6,824 nt of DNA from Clostridiales bacterium. GTDB taxonomy: Bacteria; Bacillota; Clostridia; Christensenellales; JAISNN01. Where the stretch lies: positions 1-6,824 of the forward strand of contig JAISQX010000191.1 in assembly GCA_031273965.1 (NCBI GenBank), read 5' to 3'. Positions within the stretch are counted from its first letter, which is position 1, and every line of letters starts with the position of its first letter. The position numbers and the translations under genes were made by a program. Below, in pieces: positions 5,581 through 6,824 of this stretch. The notes below the pieces were generated by a model that ran no database searches, was not told the origin of the DNA, and was given only the letters and a program-made list of their open reading frames with translations.

Positions 5581-6824
5581 ATGTCAACCGACAATGAAAT
5601 AATCGACCAATACAACACTGACGACGCATACATAGACGGCTTAGTCGCGCAAATGACCCTCGAAGAGAAGGCGTCTTTGGCTTCAGGCAAAGGTTTTTGG
5701 ACAACCGAAGAAATAGACAGACTTGGCATCCCTTCGGTGATGATGACCGACGGACCTCACGGTATAAGAAAGGTAGACGAAACAAAACGCAACAACGTCA
5801 TGCAAGAAAGCCACAAAGCCACATGCTTTCCTACCGCGGTCACGGTTGCAAACTCATGGAACCGCGGGCTTGCCTATGAAATGGGGCACGCCGTAGCCGA
5901 AGAAGCCAAACATTTCGGCGTTACGACCGTTTTGGGTCCGGGCGTAAATATCAAGCGTTCTCCCCTTTGCGGAAGAAATTTTGAATACTATTCCGAAGAC
6001 CCGCATTTGGCGGGAGAAATCGGCGCGGCTTTTGTAAACGGCGTTCAAGAAAACGGCGTCGGAACTTCGCTTAAGCACTATTGCGCAAACAATCAAGAGC
6101 ATCTAAGACTCACGATAGACGCGGAAGTCGACGAACGCGCCTTGCGCGAAATATATCTGTCGGCATTCGAAAAAATCGTGAAAGAAGCGCAGCCAACCAC
6201 AATCATGTGCTCTTATAACAGTCTGAACGGAACGTACGTTCATCACAATAAAAAGGTATTGACGGATATCTTGCGCGACGAATGGGGCTTCAAAGGTCTG
6301 GTAATGAGCGATTGGGGCGCGGTAGCCGAACGCGTAAAAAGTGTGGAGGCCGGTCTTGATTTGCAAATGCCCATGTCGCTTGCCGACAATAAGAACATAA
6401 TTAACGCGGTGAAATCCGGCGAGCTGGACGAGGCAAAGTTAGACGTCATAGTCAAAAGACTTATAAAATTTGCCTTTAATTGCAAAAAGAACGAGATACA
6501 GGATTATAAAGCTGATTTTCAAGCCAATCATGACCTCACCAGGCGCATAGCCGCCGACGGAGCGGTTCTTCTTAAAAATGAGGATTCCCTCTTACCCGTT
6601 TCAAAAGACGAATTAAAGGATTGCCTTATAGTCGGAGCCTTAGCAAAATATCCGAGATATCAGGGCACGGGCAGTTCAAAAATTAATCCTATGAACGTCG
6701 TCGGTTTTACCGGCTTTTTGGACGCTCAAAATATCCCTTATAACTTTTTGGAAGGTTATAAGCTCAAAAACGATAACTGCTACGCAAAGAATATGCTGTT
6801 AAAAGCGAGAGAAGCTTCAAAAAC
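5581..6824 (+). CDS. bglB: Glycoside hydrolase family 3 beta-glucosidase (BglB-like), N-terminal part
   Basis: An open frame of 414 complete codons that runs off the right edge. It encodes a retaining glycosidase expected to release glucose from the non-reducing ends of beta-glucosides such as cellobiose. GH3 landmarks appear in order: MTDGPHG (55-61, substrate-binding Asp57), CGRNFEYYSEDP (130-141), KHY (165-167), and VMSDWGA (241-247), where Asp244 is the expected nucleophile. The alpha/beta sandwich domain begins near residue 320, with ADGAVLLKNEDSLLPV (325-340) and a YQGTGSSKINP segment (360-370). From memory of that protein, the text closely resembles C. thermocellum beta-glucosidase B; full-length members have about 750 residues, so roughly 45 percent is missing here. 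No signal peptide is present (the N-terminus is acidic), which suggests a cytoplasmic enzyme acting on imported oligosaccharides. The ATG follows AAGGAG (5564-5569) with an 11-nt gap. Specificity for glucosides over xylosides is inferred from family resemblance. Confidence 0.93.
   Translation, partial: MSTDNEIIDQYNTDDAYIDGLVAQMTLEEKASLASGKGFWTTEEIDRLGIPSVMMTDGPHGIRKVDETKRNNVMQESHKATCFPTAVTVANSWNRGLAYEMGHAVAEEAKHFGVTTVLGPGVNIKRSPLCGRNFEYYSEDPHLAGEIGAAFVNGVQENGVGTSLKHYCANNQEHLRLTIDAEVDERALREIYLSAFEKIVKEAQPTTIMCSYNSLNGTYVHHNKKVLTDILRDEWGFKGLVMSDWGAVAERVKSVEAGLDLQMPMSLADNKNIINAVKSGELDEAKLDVIVKRLIKFAFNCKKNEIQDYKADFQANHDLTRRIAADGAVLLKNEDSLLPVSKDELKDCLIVGALAKYPRYQGTGSSKINPMNVVGFTGFLDAQNIPYNFLEGYKLKNDNCYAKNMLLKAREASK

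Noticed and set aside
5579..6485. Four minus-strand frames opposite the beta-glucosidase (68-87 codons each)
   Set aside because: They are antisense to an uninterrupted GH3 coding frame with catalytic motifs in order, and none has convincing start signals or family resemblance.
1..6824. CRISPR arrays, tRNA or rRNA genes, riboswitches, defence or toxin-antitoxin pairs
   Set aside because: I looked for regularly spaced repeats, cloverleaf-like segments, structured leaders and small paired genes and found none that could be supported.

Overview
The window looks like chromosomal DNA from a low-to-moderate GC member of the Bacillota, most likely class Clostridia and possibly an uncultured gut or anaerobic-digester lineage. 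This rests on purine-rich ribosome binding sites (AAGGAG, AAAAGGG, GGGAGAGG), sigma-A type promoters, a clostridial-style heterodimeric ABC exporter, and a family 3 glycoside hydrolase resembling as I remember it the Clostridium (Acetivibrio) thermocellum beta-glucosidase BglB. The assignment is an inference; there is no rRNA or other marker here.

Layout, left to right. Positions 1-378 (minus) hold the N-terminal 126 residues of an AEC (auxin efflux carrier) family transporter that runs off the left edge. Positions 379-677 have no gene: they hold a weak candidate promoter for that transporter and a 178-bp foldback element (492-669) with perfect 19-bp terminal inverted repeats. Positions 678-1292 (minus) encode a DEDDh 3'-5' exonuclease. 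Positions 1399-3156 and 3205-4902 (both minus) encode the two half-transporters of a heterodimeric ABC exporter, driven by a good promoter at 4937-4965. The exonuclease lies downstream on the same strand and may be in the same transcript.

Positions 5187-5408 (minus) encode an acyl carrier protein with its own promoter and an intrinsic terminator. Diverging from it, positions 5581-6824 (plus) encode the first 414 residues of a GH3 beta-glucosidase behind a perfect-consensus promoter (TTGACA, 17 bp, TATAAT). The 172-bp divergent intergenic region carries a 10-bp perfect inverted repeat that may be a regulatory site.

How the genes work together: the two ABC subunits clearly form one machine, because their ATP-site motifs are complementary. 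The upstream subunit has Asp for the catalytic Glu and Gln for the switch His but an intact LSGGQ; the downstream subunit has intact Glu and His but a degenerate ISKGQ signature. That predicts one catalytic and one degenerate ATP site. The other genes look like independent units. I see no convincing undescribed multi-gene system; the foldback element and the divergent inverted repeat are the parts least explained by ordinary genes.
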